Assembly (NCBI RefSeq): GCF_022749495.1
Contig: NZ_CP094241.1
Coordinates: 1,860,001-1,924,000 of the forward strand
Direction: 5' to 3'
Source: Neisseria macacae ATCC 33926
Lineage (GTDB): Bacteria > Pseudomonadota > Gammaproteobacteria > Burkholderiales > Neisseriaceae
Length of the DNA stretch: 64,000 bases
Shown here: piece after piece, positions 25,541 through 35,152 of the stretch
Layout of the letters: the number at the start of each line of letters is the position of its first letter
Position numbering within the stretch: the stretch's first letter is position 1
Notes under the pieces: model-generated
What the model was told of the DNA's origin: nothing
The model's database searches: none
Seen by the model: the letters and a program-made list of their open reading frames with translations, nothing else
Made by a program: the position numbers and the translations under genes

Positions 25541-26914
25541 TCAGCCTCTTTTCGCTGGACGGTTTGGTTTCGAGCCGAAAGAATCGTTGGCTTTACGTTT
25601 GCCTTTGAAGCCTTCGCCGCCTTTCTTAAATCCTTCTTTTTTGAAACCTTCGCCGCGCGATTTGCCACCGAAGCCTTCTTTGCCCGGTTTCTTATCGCCG
25701 CGCCAGCCGCCGGATTTTCTATCGCCCCAGCTACCTTTGCCTTTCGGCTTGCCACCTGCGGATTTGCGCTTGCGGGTCGGTTCCATGCCTTCGACGGTCA
25801 GCTCGGGCAATTTACGGCCGATGTATTTTTCGATTTTGTGTACTTTGACGTATTCGTTCACTTCGGCGAAGGTAATCGCAATACCTGTGCGCCCTGCCCG
25901 TCCGGTACGGCCGATGCGGTGAACATAGTCTTCCGCCTGTTTCGGCAGGTCGTAGTTGATGACGTGGGTAATGGTCGGCACGTCGATACCGCGTGCGGCG
26001 ACGTCGGTGGCAACCAAAATTTTACAGCGGCCTTTGCGCAAATCCATCAGCGTGCGGTTGCGCCAGCCTTGCGGCATGTCGCCGTGCAGGCAGTTGGCGG
26101 CGAAACCTTTTTCGTACAAATCGTCGGCGATGACTTCTGTCATGGCTTTGGTGGACGTGAAAATCACGCATTGATCGATGTTGGCGTCGCGCAGGATGTG
26201 GTCGAGCAGTCGGTTTTTGTGGCGCATATCGTCGCAGTACAGCAACTGCTCTTCGATTTTGCCTTGGTCATCCACGCGCTCGACTTCGATGATTTCAGGG
26301 TTTTTCGTCAGTTTGCGCGCCAGCTTACCGACCGCGCCGTCCCAAGTGGCGGAGAACAATAAAGTCTGACGGTCGGTCGGGGTGGCTTCGACGATGGTTT
26401 CGATGTCGTCGATAAAACCCATGTCCAGCATACGGTCGGCTTCGTCCAAAATCAGCACTTCCAAACGGGCAAAATCGACTTTGCCGCTTTGCATCAAGTC
26501 CATCAGACGGCCCGGCGTGGCGACAATCAGGTCAACCGGTTTGCTCAGGGCACGGGTTTGGTAGCCGAAAGATGCGCCGCCGACGATGCTGACGGTGCGG
26601 AACCAACGCATATTTTTGGCGTACGCCAGCGCGTTTTTCTCGACTTGCGCCGCCAATTCGCGGGTCGGCGTCAACACCAACGCGCGCGGACCTTTGCCCG
26701 GTTTTTCGCTGCGTTTGGTCAGCCGCTGCAACGTCGGCAGCAGGAAGGCGGCGGTTTTGCCGGAGCCGGTTTGCGCCGAAGCCATGATGTCGCGGCCTTC
26801 CAAAGCAAACGGAATGGCTTGCGCCTGAATCGGCGTCGGGCTTTCGTAACCCTCGCTGCGCACGGCGGACAAGATGTTTTTATCAAGGTTCAAATCGGCA
26901 AATTTAATAGACAT
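25541..26914 (-). CDS. rhlE: DEAD-box RNA helicase, RhlE-like
   Basis: A 457-residue ATP-dependent RNA helicase, probably acting in ribosome assembly and RNA decay. The motifs run in order: Q-motif (PTPIQAQAIP), AQTGSGKT, PTRELAAQ, DEADRMLDMG, SATW, HRIGRTGRAG. The last 75 residues are a basic, glycine-rich tail with imperfect repeats of GFKKEG/GEGFKGK type, as in other RhlE proteins. The 5' leader is long and holds a possible structured RNA (27008-27054). Confidence 0.93.
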   Translation of the reverse strand: MSIKFADLNLDKNILSAVRSEGYESPTPIQAQAIPFALEGRDIMASAQTGSGKTAAFLLPTLQRLTKRSEKPGKGPRALVLTPTRELAAQVEKNALAYAKNMRWFRTVSIVGGASFGYQTRALSKPVDLIVATPGRLMDLMQSGKVDFARLEVLILDEADRMLDMGFIDDIETIVEATPTDRQTLLFSATWDGAVGKLARKLTKNPEIIEVERVDDQGKIEEQLLYCDDMRHKNRLLDHILRDANIDQCVIFTSTKAMTEVIADDLYEKGFAANCLHGDMPQGWRNRTLMDLRKGRCKILVATDVAARGIDVPTITHVINYDLPKQAEDYVHRIGRTGRAGRTGIAITFAEVNEYVKVHKIEKYIGRKLPELTVEGMEPTRKRKSAGGKPKGKGSWGDRKSGGWRGDKKPGKEGFGGKSRGEGFKKEGFKKGGEGFKGKRKANDSFGSKPNRPAKRG

Positions 26915-27007
26915 GGCTATCCTAAAGAGACAACAACGCGCACGTCTGAACGGTTTTCAGACGACCTGAAGCAAAGGAAAGTAACGATACGGGAAATGTG
27001 AAGTTAC

Positions 27008-27054
27008 AGGGTTGTCGCAAGCATCTTGCTTGTGGTTAACATCGACGACAACCT
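27008..27054. other. Candidate structured RNA in the rhlE leader
   Basis: GGTTGTCG pairs with CGACAACC, enclosing a perfect CAAGCA-TCT-TGCTTG hairpin. It lies about 95 bases upstream of the rhlE start. Pairing is visible directly; transcription and function are not shown. The 26915-27251 gap otherwise holds only a DUS pair near the rhlE start. Confidence 0.35.
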
Positions 27055-27251
27055 GCACAGAAAGGCTTGGCAAATATGCAAGCAATAAAAGAAACGCGCC
27101 CGAAACGGCGGTTTAGGTTGGAAGACGATGGCTTCGTATAAAAAGGCGAACGGCGGATAATATCGATTTTATGGATAACGGTCAAGCAAAAAGGCATCAA
27201 GTGCGTTAAAATCCAAACCCTTCCCAATCCTCATTCAGGCCGTCTGAAACC

Positions 27252-28199
27252 ATGACCGACATCACACCCTTCGCCAACCGCATGGGCAAAAACATCAAAC
27301 ACCTCATGAAATGGGCGAAACGCAACGGCATCGAAGCCTGGCGCATTTACGACCGCGACATCCCCCAATTTCCCTTTGCCGTCGATGTTTACGGCGACCA
27401 AATCCACCTTCAGGAATACGATACCGGCTGGCTGATGCAGCCCGAAGAATACGAAGCGTGGCTTGCCGAAGTATTGGAAGCCGTCGCCTTCGTTACCGGT
27501 TTTGCGCCCGAACAAATCCACCTCAAACGCCGCGAACGCCAAAAAGGCCTGCAGCAATACGAGAAAACCGGCAAAACAGGCGACGATTTTGTCATCACCG
27601 AAAACGGCCGCAAGTTTTGGGTCAACCTCGACAAATACCTCGACACCGGCCTCTTTCTCGACCACCGCAACACGCGCAAAAAAGTTGGCGAAACCGCAGC
27701 AGGCAAACGCTTCCTCAACCTGTTTTCCTACACCGGCAGCTTCACCGTCTATGCCGCCACCGGCGGCGCGGCATCGAGCGAAACCGTCGATTTATCCAAC
27801 ACTTATCTCGATTGGGCGAAACGCAATTTCGAACTCAACGGCATCAGCCCCGAACAACACAAAATCGTCCGCGCCGACGTATTCCAATACCTGCAAAACG
27901 CCGCTGCCGAAGGCAAACAGTTCGACCTCATCGTCATGGATCCGCCCAGCTTCTCCAACAGCAAAAAGATGCTCGACATCCTCGACATCCAGCGCGACCA
28001 CAAAAAGCTGATTGACGGCGCGATGAACCTGCTCGCTTCAGACGGCATTTTGTACTTCTCCAACAACTTACGCAGCTTTGTCTTGGACGATTCGGTATCG
28101 GAACAATACGCCGTCAAAGACATTTCCAAACAATCCGTTCCCGACGATTTCCGCAACAAGAAAATCCATCAGTGTTGGGAAATCAGGCACAAAGCCTGA
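27252..28199 (+). CDS. rlmK: 23S rRNA methyltransferase, RlmK-like
   Basis: A 315-residue SAM-dependent methyltransferase matching the C-terminal (RlmK) half of E. coli RlmKL, which makes m7G2069. Visible family segments are YLDTGLFLDHRNTRK, LNLFSYTGSFTVYAA (SAM motif I) and MDPPSFSNSKK (catalytic DPPSFSNS). The THUMP/RlmL half is absent, so this is a stand-alone version. The start is only 3 bases after a GCCGTCTGAA uptake core, a different dialect from the rest of the window, and no clear ribosome site is seen. Confidence 0.85.
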   Translation: MTDITPFANRMGKNIKHLMKWAKRNGIEAWRIYDRDIPQFPFAVDVYGDQIHLQEYDTGWLMQPEEYEAWLAEVLEAVAFVTGFAPEQIHLKRRERQKGLQQYEKTGKTGDDFVITENGRKFWVNLDKYLDTGLFLDHRNTRKKVGETAAGKRFLNLFSYTGSFTVYAATGGAASSETVDLSNTYLDWAKRNFELNGISPEQHKIVRADVFQYLQNAAAEGKQFDLIVMDPPSFSNSKKMLDILDIQRDHKKLIDGAMNLLASDGILYFSNNLRSFVLDDSVSEQYAVKDISKQSVPDDFRNKKIHQCWEIRHKA

Positions 28200-28241
28200 C
28201 TGTCCTCGTCGTTGGTTGAAATACCCAACGGTTTACCTGCC

Positions 28242-28287
28242 CAAAGGTCGTCTGAAAACTCCGTTTGGTGTTTTCAGACGACCTTTT
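28242..28287. terminator. Paired-DUS hairpin after rlmK
   Basis: AAAGGTCGTCTGAAAA with its complement about 45 bases past the stop. Confidence 0.82.
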
Positions 28288-28365
28288 CTCAATATAGGCA
28301 GGCATCACGCCGCCCCTTCACGGTATAATCCGCCCCATATCACTTCACAACAAGGAACACACAAG

Positions 28366-29205
28366 ATGGATTGGAAAGGACGCGAACAGAGTCAAAACGT
28401 AGAAGACCGACGCGGCAGCGGCGGCGGAGGCGGCGGCGGGAGGACGCCCGGCATCCTCGGCATCATCGTCGTTTTGATCGGCGCTTATTACGGCGTCGAT
28501 TTGAGCGGCTTGGTCGGCACGCCTTCCATGGGTACGGGTTCAACCCAAACCTCCCAGCTCAAACCTCAAGAAGAAGCCGAGCTAAACGAACTTGCCCGCG
28601 TCGTCCTCGCCGACACTGAAAAAGCTTGGGGCAGCTATTTCAAGCAAATCGGACGGACCTACACCCCGACCACGCTGGTGTTATACAACGGCGGTACATC
28701 CACCGCCTGCGGCATGGGTCAATCGGCAATGGGGCCGTTTTACTGCCCGGGCGACCAAAAAGTCTATCTCGACTTAGACTTTTATAGGGATATGCAGACC
28801 AAACTCAACTCTGCCAGCGATGCCGCGTTTGCCTACGTCATCGCACACGAAGTCGGACACCACGTCCAAAACCTGCTCGATATCCTGCCCAAAGTCCACA
28901 GAATGCAGCAGCAGGTCGGCAAAAAAGAAGCCAATGCCCTTTCCGTCAAACTCGAATTGCAGGCGGACTGCTACGCGGGCATTTGGGGGCATTACGCCGT
29001 CAACAATAATATCTTCAAACCCGAAGACATCCCCAAAGCCATGCTGGCTGCCGAATCCGTCGGCGACGACCGCCTGCAGAAAGACGGGCAGGGCTACGTC
29101 GTTCCCGACAGCTTTACACACGGCTCGTCCGAACAGCGCATGGCATGGCTCAAACGCGGTTTGGACAGCGGCGACATCAATCAATGCAACACATTCGGCA
29201 ATTGA
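28366..29205 (+). CDS. ypfJ: YpfJ-family neutral zinc metallopeptidase
   Basis: A 279-residue membrane-anchored protein. The N-terminus is charged with a glycine run (GSGGGGGGGR), then one membrane helix (ILGIIVVLIGAYYGV) and a periplasmic peptidase domain with the zincin motif AHEVGHH. ELQADCYAGIWGH supplies a likely third ligand. The family is common but its substrate is unknown. I start at ATG 28366 (AAGGAACA upstream). Confidence 0.9.
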   Translation: MDWKGREQSQNVEDRRGSGGGGGGGRTPGILGIIVVLIGAYYGVDLSGLVGTPSMGTGSTQTSQLKPQEEAELNELARVVLADTEKAWGSYFKQIGRTYTPTTLVLYNGGTSTACGMGQSAMGPFYCPGDQKVYLDLDFYRDMQTKLNSASDAAFAYVIAHEVGHHVQNLLDILPKVHRMQQQVGKKEANALSVKLELQADCYAGIWGHYAVNNNIFKPEDIPKAMLAAESVGDDRLQKDGQGYVVPDSFTHGSSEQRMAWLKRGLDSGDINQCNTFGN

Positions 29206-29242
29206 TTGAAACCGCAGTAAATGGTTATTTGATATAACCCCC

Positions 29243-29274
29243 AAAGGTCGTCTGAAAGCCTTCAGACGACCTTT
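29243..29274. terminator. Paired-DUS hairpin after the metallopeptidase gene
   Basis: AAAGGTCGTCTGAAAG and its complement with a very short loop. Confidence 0.82.
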
Positions 29275-29326
29275 GCCTATGTTAGAATAAGCCTGTTTTC
29301 CATTCATAATCACAAAGGAAACCATC

Positions 29327-30709
29327 ATGGCAAACATTGCCCGCGACATCTTCAAAGCCTACGACATCCGAGGCATTGTCGGCAAAACCCTGACCAACGA
29401 AGCCGCCTACCTTATCGGCAAAGCCATCGCAACCCGAGCCGCCGAAAAAGGCATTACCCGCATCGCACTCGGACGCGACGGACGCTTGAGCGGTCCCGAA
29501 CTGATGGAACACATCCAGCACGGCTTTACCGACAGCGGCATCGACGTCCTCAATGTCGGCATGGTCGCCACCCCCATGCTTTATTTCGCCGCCATCAACG
29601 AATGCGGCGGCAGCGGCGTGATGATTACCGGCAGCCACAACCCGCCCGATTACAACGGCTTCAAAATGATGCTCGGCGGCGACACCCTCGCAGGCGAAGC
29701 CATCCAAGGACTGCTCGCCCTGATCGAAGCCGACAAACTGACCGCTTCCGACAAAAAAGGCAGCGTAACCGAAAAAGACATCTCCGGCGAATACCACAAC
29801 CACATCGTCGGCCACGTCAAACTCAAACGCCCCATGAAAATCGCTATCGACGCGGGCAACGGCGTAGGCGGCGCATTCGCAGGCAAACTCTACAAAGGTT
29901 TGGGCAACGAAGTGACCGAACTTTTCTGTGAAGTGGACGGCAATTTCCCCAACCACCATCCCGACCCTTCCAAACCGAAAAACCTGCAAGATTTGATTGC
30001 CGCGCTGAAAAACAGCGACGCCGAAATCGGCTTGGCTTTTGACGGCGATGCCGACCGCTTGGGCGTCGTGACCAAAGACGGCAACATCATCTATCCCGAC
30101 CGCCAACTCATGCTGTTCGCCCAAGACGTTTTGAGCCGCAACCCCGGCGCGAAAGTCATCTTCGACGTCAAATCCACCCGCCTGCTGGCTCCGTGGATTA
30201 AAGAACACGGCGGCGAAGCCGTCATGGAGAAAACCGGCCACAGCTTCATCAAGTCCACCATGAAAAAAACCGGCGCGCTGGTTGCCGGCGAAATGAGCGG
30301 ACACATCTTCTTCAAAGAACGCTGGTTCGGCTTCGACGACGGCATGTACGCCGGCACGCGCCTCTTGGAAATCCTGTCTGCCTTCGACAATCCGTCCGAA
30401 GTCCTGAACAGCCTGCCGCAAAGCATTTCCACGCCCGAACTCAACATCGACCTGCCCGAAGGCAGCAACGGCCATCAGGTTATCGACGAACTCGCCGCCA
30501 AAGCCAAATTCGAAGGCGCGACCGAAATCATCACCATCGACGGCCTGCGCGTAGAATTCCCCGACGGCTTCGGTCTGATGCGCGCCTCCAATACCACGCC
30601 GATTTTGGTGTTGCGTTTCGAGGCGGATTCCGACGAAGCCATCGGGCGGATTCAAAACCAGTTTAAAGCCGTCATCGAAAGCAATCCCGCGCTGAAATGG
30701 CCGCTGTAA
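29327..30709 (+). CDS. pgm: Phosphomannomutase/phosphoglucomutase (AlgC type)
   Basis: A 460-residue alpha-D-phosphohexomutase interconverting hexose 1- and 6-phosphates, feeding lipooligosaccharide and glycogen-type precursors. It has the phosphoserine loop TGSHNPPDYNGFK, the metal loop DGDADRLG, the sugar loop GEMSGH and the phosphate loop RASNTTP. The start has AAAGGAAACC upstream. It lies close to the amylosucrase gene, whose product also handles glucose polymers. Confidence 0.94.
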   Translation: MANIARDIFKAYDIRGIVGKTLTNEAAYLIGKAIATRAAEKGITRIALGRDGRLSGPELMEHIQHGFTDSGIDVLNVGMVATPMLYFAAINECGGSGVMITGSHNPPDYNGFKMMLGGDTLAGEAIQGLLALIEADKLTASDKKGSVTEKDISGEYHNHIVGHVKLKRPMKIAIDAGNGVGGAFAGKLYKGLGNEVTELFCEVDGNFPNHHPDPSKPKNLQDLIAALKNSDAEIGLAFDGDADRLGVVTKDGNIIYPDRQLMLFAQDVLSRNPGAKVIFDVKSTRLLAPWIKEHGGEAVMEKTGHSFIKSTMKKTGALVAGEMSGHIFFKERWFGFDDGMYAGTRLLEILSAFDNPSEVLNSLPQSISTPELNIDLPEGSNGHQVIDELAAKAKFEGATEIITIDGLRVEFPDGFGLMRASNTTPILVLRFEADSDEAIGRIQNQFKAVIESNPALKWPL

Positions 30710-30730
30710 ACGGTTAACGCTTTAAAGCTC

Positions 30731-30778
30731 AAAAGGTCGTCTGAAAACGAGTATTCCCGTTTTCAGACGACCTTTTGT
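30731..30778. terminator. Paired-DUS hairpin after pgm
   Basis: AAAAGGTCGTCTGAAAAC with complement and T run. Confidence 0.85.
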
Positions 30779-30802
30779 TTCGATGTTTATGCCCTTCAAA
30801 CT

Positions 30803-30959
30803 TATAGTGGATTAAATTTAAATCAGGACAAGGCGACGAAGCCGCAGACAGTACAGATAGTACGGAACCGATTCACTTGGTGCTTCAGCACCTTAGAGAA
30901 TCGTTCTCTTTGAGCTAAGGCGAGGCAACGCCGTACTGGTTTAAAGTTAATCCACTATA
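30803..30959. repeat. Correia-type element, 157-bp form
   Basis: Full-length copy, apparently identical to the 61487-61643 copy by eye. It lies between pgm and the amylosucrase leader. Confidence 0.92.
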
Positions 30960-31453
30960 CTCATGGCAACGCCCTATTCTTCCAAGCCAATACGCCCAAA
31001 CTTCCCCATCAACGACCTTTGACTTCCATCAAACAAAATTATCTTCTTCAAAAAACGCCCGTTGTCCTTTATCCAAGAAAATAAATGTGTTCACCTCCTC
31101 ATCCAATACCCAAATATTGCCTATTGGATAAATACACAGCCGACACATCAGCAAATTATTGTTCAGAACATAAAAAATAGAGCCATTTATCTAAAAAATA
31201 ACCACCCAATTAACATTAAATACCAAACATTCAAACCCACTCCAACCCATACAAAAAAATCCATGCCGTTTTCAGACGACCCCAACCCGATTAAAAGCCT
31301 ATTTTCCCAACCATTTCAGGCTACTATGCACAAACAGCTTCTTACAGTATGATGGACTTCTCAATTTTGCCTTAAGCCTGCATGCGTTTCAGCGGCGCAG
31401 GCAGCAGGAATCAGGCTTCCAAACAAATCCAACCTCAACTCGGAGTAAACATC
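30960..31453. other. AT-rich non-coding region upstream of amylosucrase
   Basis: About 490 bases, far more AT-rich than the flanking genes, with one DUS core near 31270. The 96-codon frame across 31062-31352 is low-complexity and has no ribosome site. It probably contains the amylosucrase promoter; I cannot point to boxes with confidence. Confidence 0.5.
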
Positions 31454-33364
31454 ATGTTGACCCAGACCCAACAGGTCGATTTGACCCTGCATCATCTCAA
31501 AGAGCGCGCCTTGGCAGAATATAGCCCCAAACAGCGTGCGACCGTCGAAGCTTCCGAAGACTGGAAACAGTTTGACCGGCGTTTGAAAGAGCATTTCCCC
31601 AAGCTGATGCACGAGCTGGACAACGTTTACAACGACAACGAAGCCGTCCTGCCCATGCTGGAACAACTGATTGCCCAAGCATGGCAAAGCTATTCCCAAC
31701 GCGACAAGTCTCTGAAAGCCATCGATGCCGCGCGTGAGAATGACCCCGATTGGATTTTGTCCAATAAACAGGTCGGCGGCGTGTGCTATGTCGATTTGTT
31801 CGCAGGCGATTTGAAAGGCTTGAAAGCCAAAATCCCTTATTTTCAAGAGCTGGGGCTGACCTATCTGCACATGATGCCCCTGTTTAAATGCCCTGAAGGC
31901 AAAAGCGACGGCGGCTATGCGGTCAGCAGCTACCGCGACGTCAATCCGGCTTTGGGTACGATAGACGATTTGCGCGATGTCATTGCCGCGCTGCACGAAG
32001 CGGGCATTTCCGCCGTCGTCGATTTCATCTTCAACCACACTTCCAACGAACACGAATGGGCGAAACGCTGTGCCGCCGGCGACCCGCTTTTCGACAATTT
32101 CTACTATATCTTCCCCGACCGCTGGATGCCCGACCAATACGACCGCACCCTGCGCGAAATCTTCCCCGACCAGCATCCGGGCGGCTTCTCCCAATTGGAA
32201 GACGGACGCTGGGTATGGACGACGTTCAATTCCTTCCAATGGGATTTGAATTACAGCAATCCATGGGTATTCCGCGCTATGGCAGGCGAAATGATGTTCC
32301 TCGCCAATCTGGGGGTCGATATCCTGCGTATGGACGCCGTCGCCTTCATTTGGAAACAAATGGGTACGGATTGCGAAAACCTGCCGCAAGCCCACGCCTT
32401 AATCCGCGCGTTCAACGCCGTCATGCGCATCGCCGCACCTGCCGTGTTCTTCAAATCCGAAGCCATCGTCCACCCCGACCAAGTCGTCCAATACATCGGA
32501 CAAGACGAATGCCAAATCGGCTACAACCCGCTGCAAATGGCATTGTTGTGGAACACCCTCGCCACCCGCGAAGTCAACCTGCTCCACCAAGCCCTCTCCT
32601 ACCGCCACAATCTGCCCGACCATACCGCATGGGTCAACTACGTCCGCAGCCATGACGACATCGGCTGGACGTTTGCCGACGAAGACGCATGGCAGTTCGG
32701 CATCCACGGCTACGACCACCGCCAATTCCTCAACCGCTTCTTCGTCAACCATTTCGACGGCAGCTTCGCGCGCGGCGTCCCTTTCCAATACAACCCCAAC
32801 ACCGGCGACTGCCGCGTCAGCGGTACTGCCGCCGCACTGGCTGGTTTGGCGCAACACGACCCCCACGCCGTTGACCGCATCAAACTTTTGTACAGCATCG
32901 CCCTGAGTACCGGCGGCCTGCCCCTGATTTATCTCGGTGACGAAGTCGGCACGCTCAACGACGACGACTGGTCGAACGACCGCAACAAGAGCGATGACAG
33001 CCGCTGGGCGCACCGTCCGCGTTACAACGCCGAGTTATACGAACAGCGCCACGACCCGTCAACCGCGGCAGGGCAAATCTATCAAGGCCTGCGCCACATG
33101 ATAGACATCCGCCAAAACAACCCGCGTTTGAACGGCGGCCGTCTGGTTACCTTCAACACCAACAACAAACACATCATCGGCTACATCCGAAACAATGCGC
33201 TGTTGGCGTTCGGCAACTTCAGCGAACACCCGCAAACCATCAGCGCGCACACCCTGCAAGCCATGCCCGCACGCGCCAAAGACCTCATCAGCGGCAAAAC
33301 TGTGGCACTGAATCAGGATTTGGTGCTGCGCCCCTACCAAGTAATGTGGCTCGAAATCGCCTGA
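31454..33364 (+). CDS. ams: Amylosucrase
   Basis: A 636-residue GH13 glucosyltransferase that makes an amylose-like glucan from sucrose, releasing fructose. The length equals that of the N. polysaccharea enzyme and long stretches look identical to it. The catalytic triad is recognisable: nucleophile D in ILRMDAVAF, acid E in FFKSEAIV, and D in RSHDDIGW. There is no signal peptide. I start at MLTQTQQVDLTL (GGAG upstream). It points to an amylosucrase-bearing commensal species. Confidence 0.97.
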   Translation: MLTQTQQVDLTLHHLKERALAEYSPKQRATVEASEDWKQFDRRLKEHFPKLMHELDNVYNDNEAVLPMLEQLIAQAWQSYSQRDKSLKAIDAARENDPDWILSNKQVGGVCYVDLFAGDLKGLKAKIPYFQELGLTYLHMMPLFKCPEGKSDGGYAVSSYRDVNPALGTIDDLRDVIAALHEAGISAVVDFIFNHTSNEHEWAKRCAAGDPLFDNFYYIFPDRWMPDQYDRTLREIFPDQHPGGFSQLEDGRWVWTTFNSFQWDLNYSNPWVFRAMAGEMMFLANLGVDILRMDAVAFIWKQMGTDCENLPQAHALIRAFNAVMRIAAPAVFFKSEAIVHPDQVVQYIGQDECQIGYNPLQMALLWNTLATREVNLLHQALSYRHNLPDHTAWVNYVRSHDDIGWTFADEDAWQFGIHGYDHRQFLNRFFVNHFDGSFARGVPFQYNPNTGDCRVSGTAAALAGLAQHDPHAVDRIKLLYSIALSTGGLPLIYLGDEVGTLNDDDWSNDRNKSDDSRWAHRPRYNAELYEQRHDPSTAAGQIYQGLRHMIDIRQNNPRLNGGRLVTFNTNNKHIIGYIRNNALLAFGNFSEHPQTISAHTLQAMPARAKDLISGKTVALNQDLVLRPYQVMWLEIA

Positions 33365-33387
33365 TGATTGAAGCAGCTTAAAAACGC

Positions 33388-33433
33388 AAAGGTCGTCTGA
33401 AACTCGGCATTGCCCGTTTTCAGACGACCTTTT
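33388..33433. terminator. Paired-DUS hairpin after amylosucrase
   Basis: AAAGGTCGTCTGAAAC and its complement around an 18-base loop. Confidence 0.82.
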
Positions 33434-33632
33434 CGACAAAATAAATGTTCCACACACAACCTGCCCACCGCCTTTCCCCATAGGCGCAAGCCGTTCGTTT
33501 CTTCATCCTCCAGTCAACAAATCTGTCAAAAATCCATTCATTCAACAGTCATCCGGTTCTCATCCCAAAGCCTGAAAAACACCAAGCCGCCTTTCAGACG
33601 ACCTCCTGCCAAATCAGTTACAATTCATCCCT

Positions 33633-35051
33633 ATGAACAAAACCGAATCAAACGTTTCGGAAACGCCGCCCGTCCGCCCGTCCCAATGGCTGCCCCTACT
33701 GTTGGCGATTGCGATTTTCATGCAAATGCTGGACGCAACGATTCTGAACACCGCCCTGCCCGAAATCGCCAAAGATTTCAATGTATCGCCGCTCAATATG
33801 CAGCTGGCGGCGATCTCCTATACGCTGACCGTTGCCCTGCTGATTCCTTTAAGCGGCTATTTGGTGGACAGGTTCGACACTAAAAACGTATTTTTCGGTT
33901 CAATCGGCATTTTCATGCTCGGATCGGCATTGTGTGCGGCGGCAGCCAATCTGCCCATGCTGGTGATGGCGCGGGTGATTCAGGGCATAGGCGGGTCGAT
34001 GTTGGTACCCGTACCGCGCCTGACGATTTTGCGTGTGTACGACAAATCCCAACTGCTCAACGCCATCAACTATGCCGTGATGCCCGCGCTGATCGGCCCG
34101 ATATTCGGACCTTTGGTCGGCGGCTATTTGGTTGAATACGCATCTTGGCATTGGATTTTCCTGATGAACCTGCCCATAGGGCTGCTCGGCGTCTTGCTGG
34201 GCTGGCGGATTATGCCCGATGTCAAAGGCGAAAATACGATTCTGGACTTGAGTGGCTACCTGACTTTCACTTCGGCGGCGTGTCTCTTGATGTTGGCGGT
34301 GGAAATGGTGTCCCACTCTGGCGCGGTTTGGTTTTCACTCTTGCTCGCGCTCGGCGGTACGGCATTCGCCCTGCTCTACTACCGCCACATGAAAACCGCC
34401 GCCAACCCGATTTATGCGGCGGATTTGTTCCAAGTCCGCACCTTCCGGCTGGGTCTGACAGGCAATCTGTTCAGCCGGCTCGGCATCAGTTCCATCCCTT
34501 TTTTGCTGCCGCTATTGTTTCAAGTCGCGTTCGGCTTTGCCGCCAGCGTATCTGGCTGGCTGGTCGCGCCCGTCGCTTTCGCCTCGCTTGTTGTCAAACC
34601 GCTCATCAAGCCCCTGATGTCGCGCTTCGGCTACCGCAACGTGTTGATTTGGAACACGCGCCTCCTCGCCATACTGATTATGCTGCTTGCCCTACCCGAC
34701 GCCGACACGTCCTTAAGCGTCTGGATAGTCCTGCTGCTCCTCATCGGCACCTGCAACTCCATCCAGTTTTCCGCCATGAACACCCTGACCATCGCCGACC
34801 TGCGCGCGCACCAAACCGGCAGCGGCAACAGCCTGATGGCGGTCAACCAACAACTCGCCATCAGCCTCGGCATTGCGCTCGGCGCGCTTATCCTGCAAAA
34901 CTGGTCGCAAAGCAGCTTCACCGCAGGCAACCTCCACCTCTCATTCCGCCTTACCCTGCTTTCCATCGGTTTGATTACACTCGTCTCCAGCACCATATTC
35001 AGCCGCCTGCACATTTCCGACGGACGCAACCTAACGACTTCAAAAAAATAG
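33633..35051 (+). CDS. DHA2-family drug/proton antiporter (MdtD-like)
   Basis: A 472-residue major facilitator with many hydrophobic segments. FMQMLDATILNTALPEIA near the N-terminus and the motif-C-like GPIFGPLVGGYLVEYASWHW are typical of the DHA2 branch. Colinearity with E. coli MdtD is clear by eye (RFGYRNVLI, FSAMNTLTIADL). The substrate is unknown. No adaptor or outer-membrane gene is adjacent, so it probably exports alone across the inner membrane. Confidence 0.87.
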   Translation: MNKTESNVSETPPVRPSQWLPLLLAIAIFMQMLDATILNTALPEIAKDFNVSPLNMQLAAISYTLTVALLIPLSGYLVDRFDTKNVFFGSIGIFMLGSALCAAAANLPMLVMARVIQGIGGSMLVPVPRLTILRVYDKSQLLNAINYAVMPALIGPIFGPLVGGYLVEYASWHWIFLMNLPIGLLGVLLGWRIMPDVKGENTILDLSGYLTFTSAACLLMLAVEMVSHSGAVWFSLLLALGGTAFALLYYRHMKTAANPIYAADLFQVRTFRLGLTGNLFSRLGISSIPFLLPLLFQVAFGFAASVSGWLVAPVAFASLVVKPLIKPLMSRFGYRNVLIWNTRLLAILIMLLALPDADTSLSVWIVLLLLIGTCNSIQFSAMNTLTIADLRAHQTGSGNSLMAVNQQLAISLGIALGALILQNWSQSSFTAGNLHLSFRLTLLSIGLITLVSSTIFSRLHISDGRNLTTSKK

Positions 35052-35084
35052 GTTAAAATGCGAACCGTATAAACATCGAACTTC

Positions 35085-35142
35085 TTTTCAGACGACCCTT
35101 CTAAATAAAAATACCGTTTCAGCGAAAAAGGTCGTCTGAAAC
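35085..35142. repeat. Outward-facing DUS pair
   Basis: TTTTCAGACGACCC and AAAGGTCGTCTGAAAC in inverted order between the antiporter and the phospholipase gene. The right DUS ends 10 bases before the start codon. Confidence 0.65.
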
Positions 35143-35152
35143 GCCCTCAAGA

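Noticed and set aside
28414..28440. GGC-rich repeat in the metallopeptidase gene, as a contingency locus
   Set aside because: Units are triplets encoding glycine, so length changes keep the frame, and the run is broken by AGC and GGA.
31062..31352. A 96-codon frame upstream of amylosucrase
   Set aside because: Low-complexity and AT-rich, with a DUS core inside and no ribosome site; judged non-coding.
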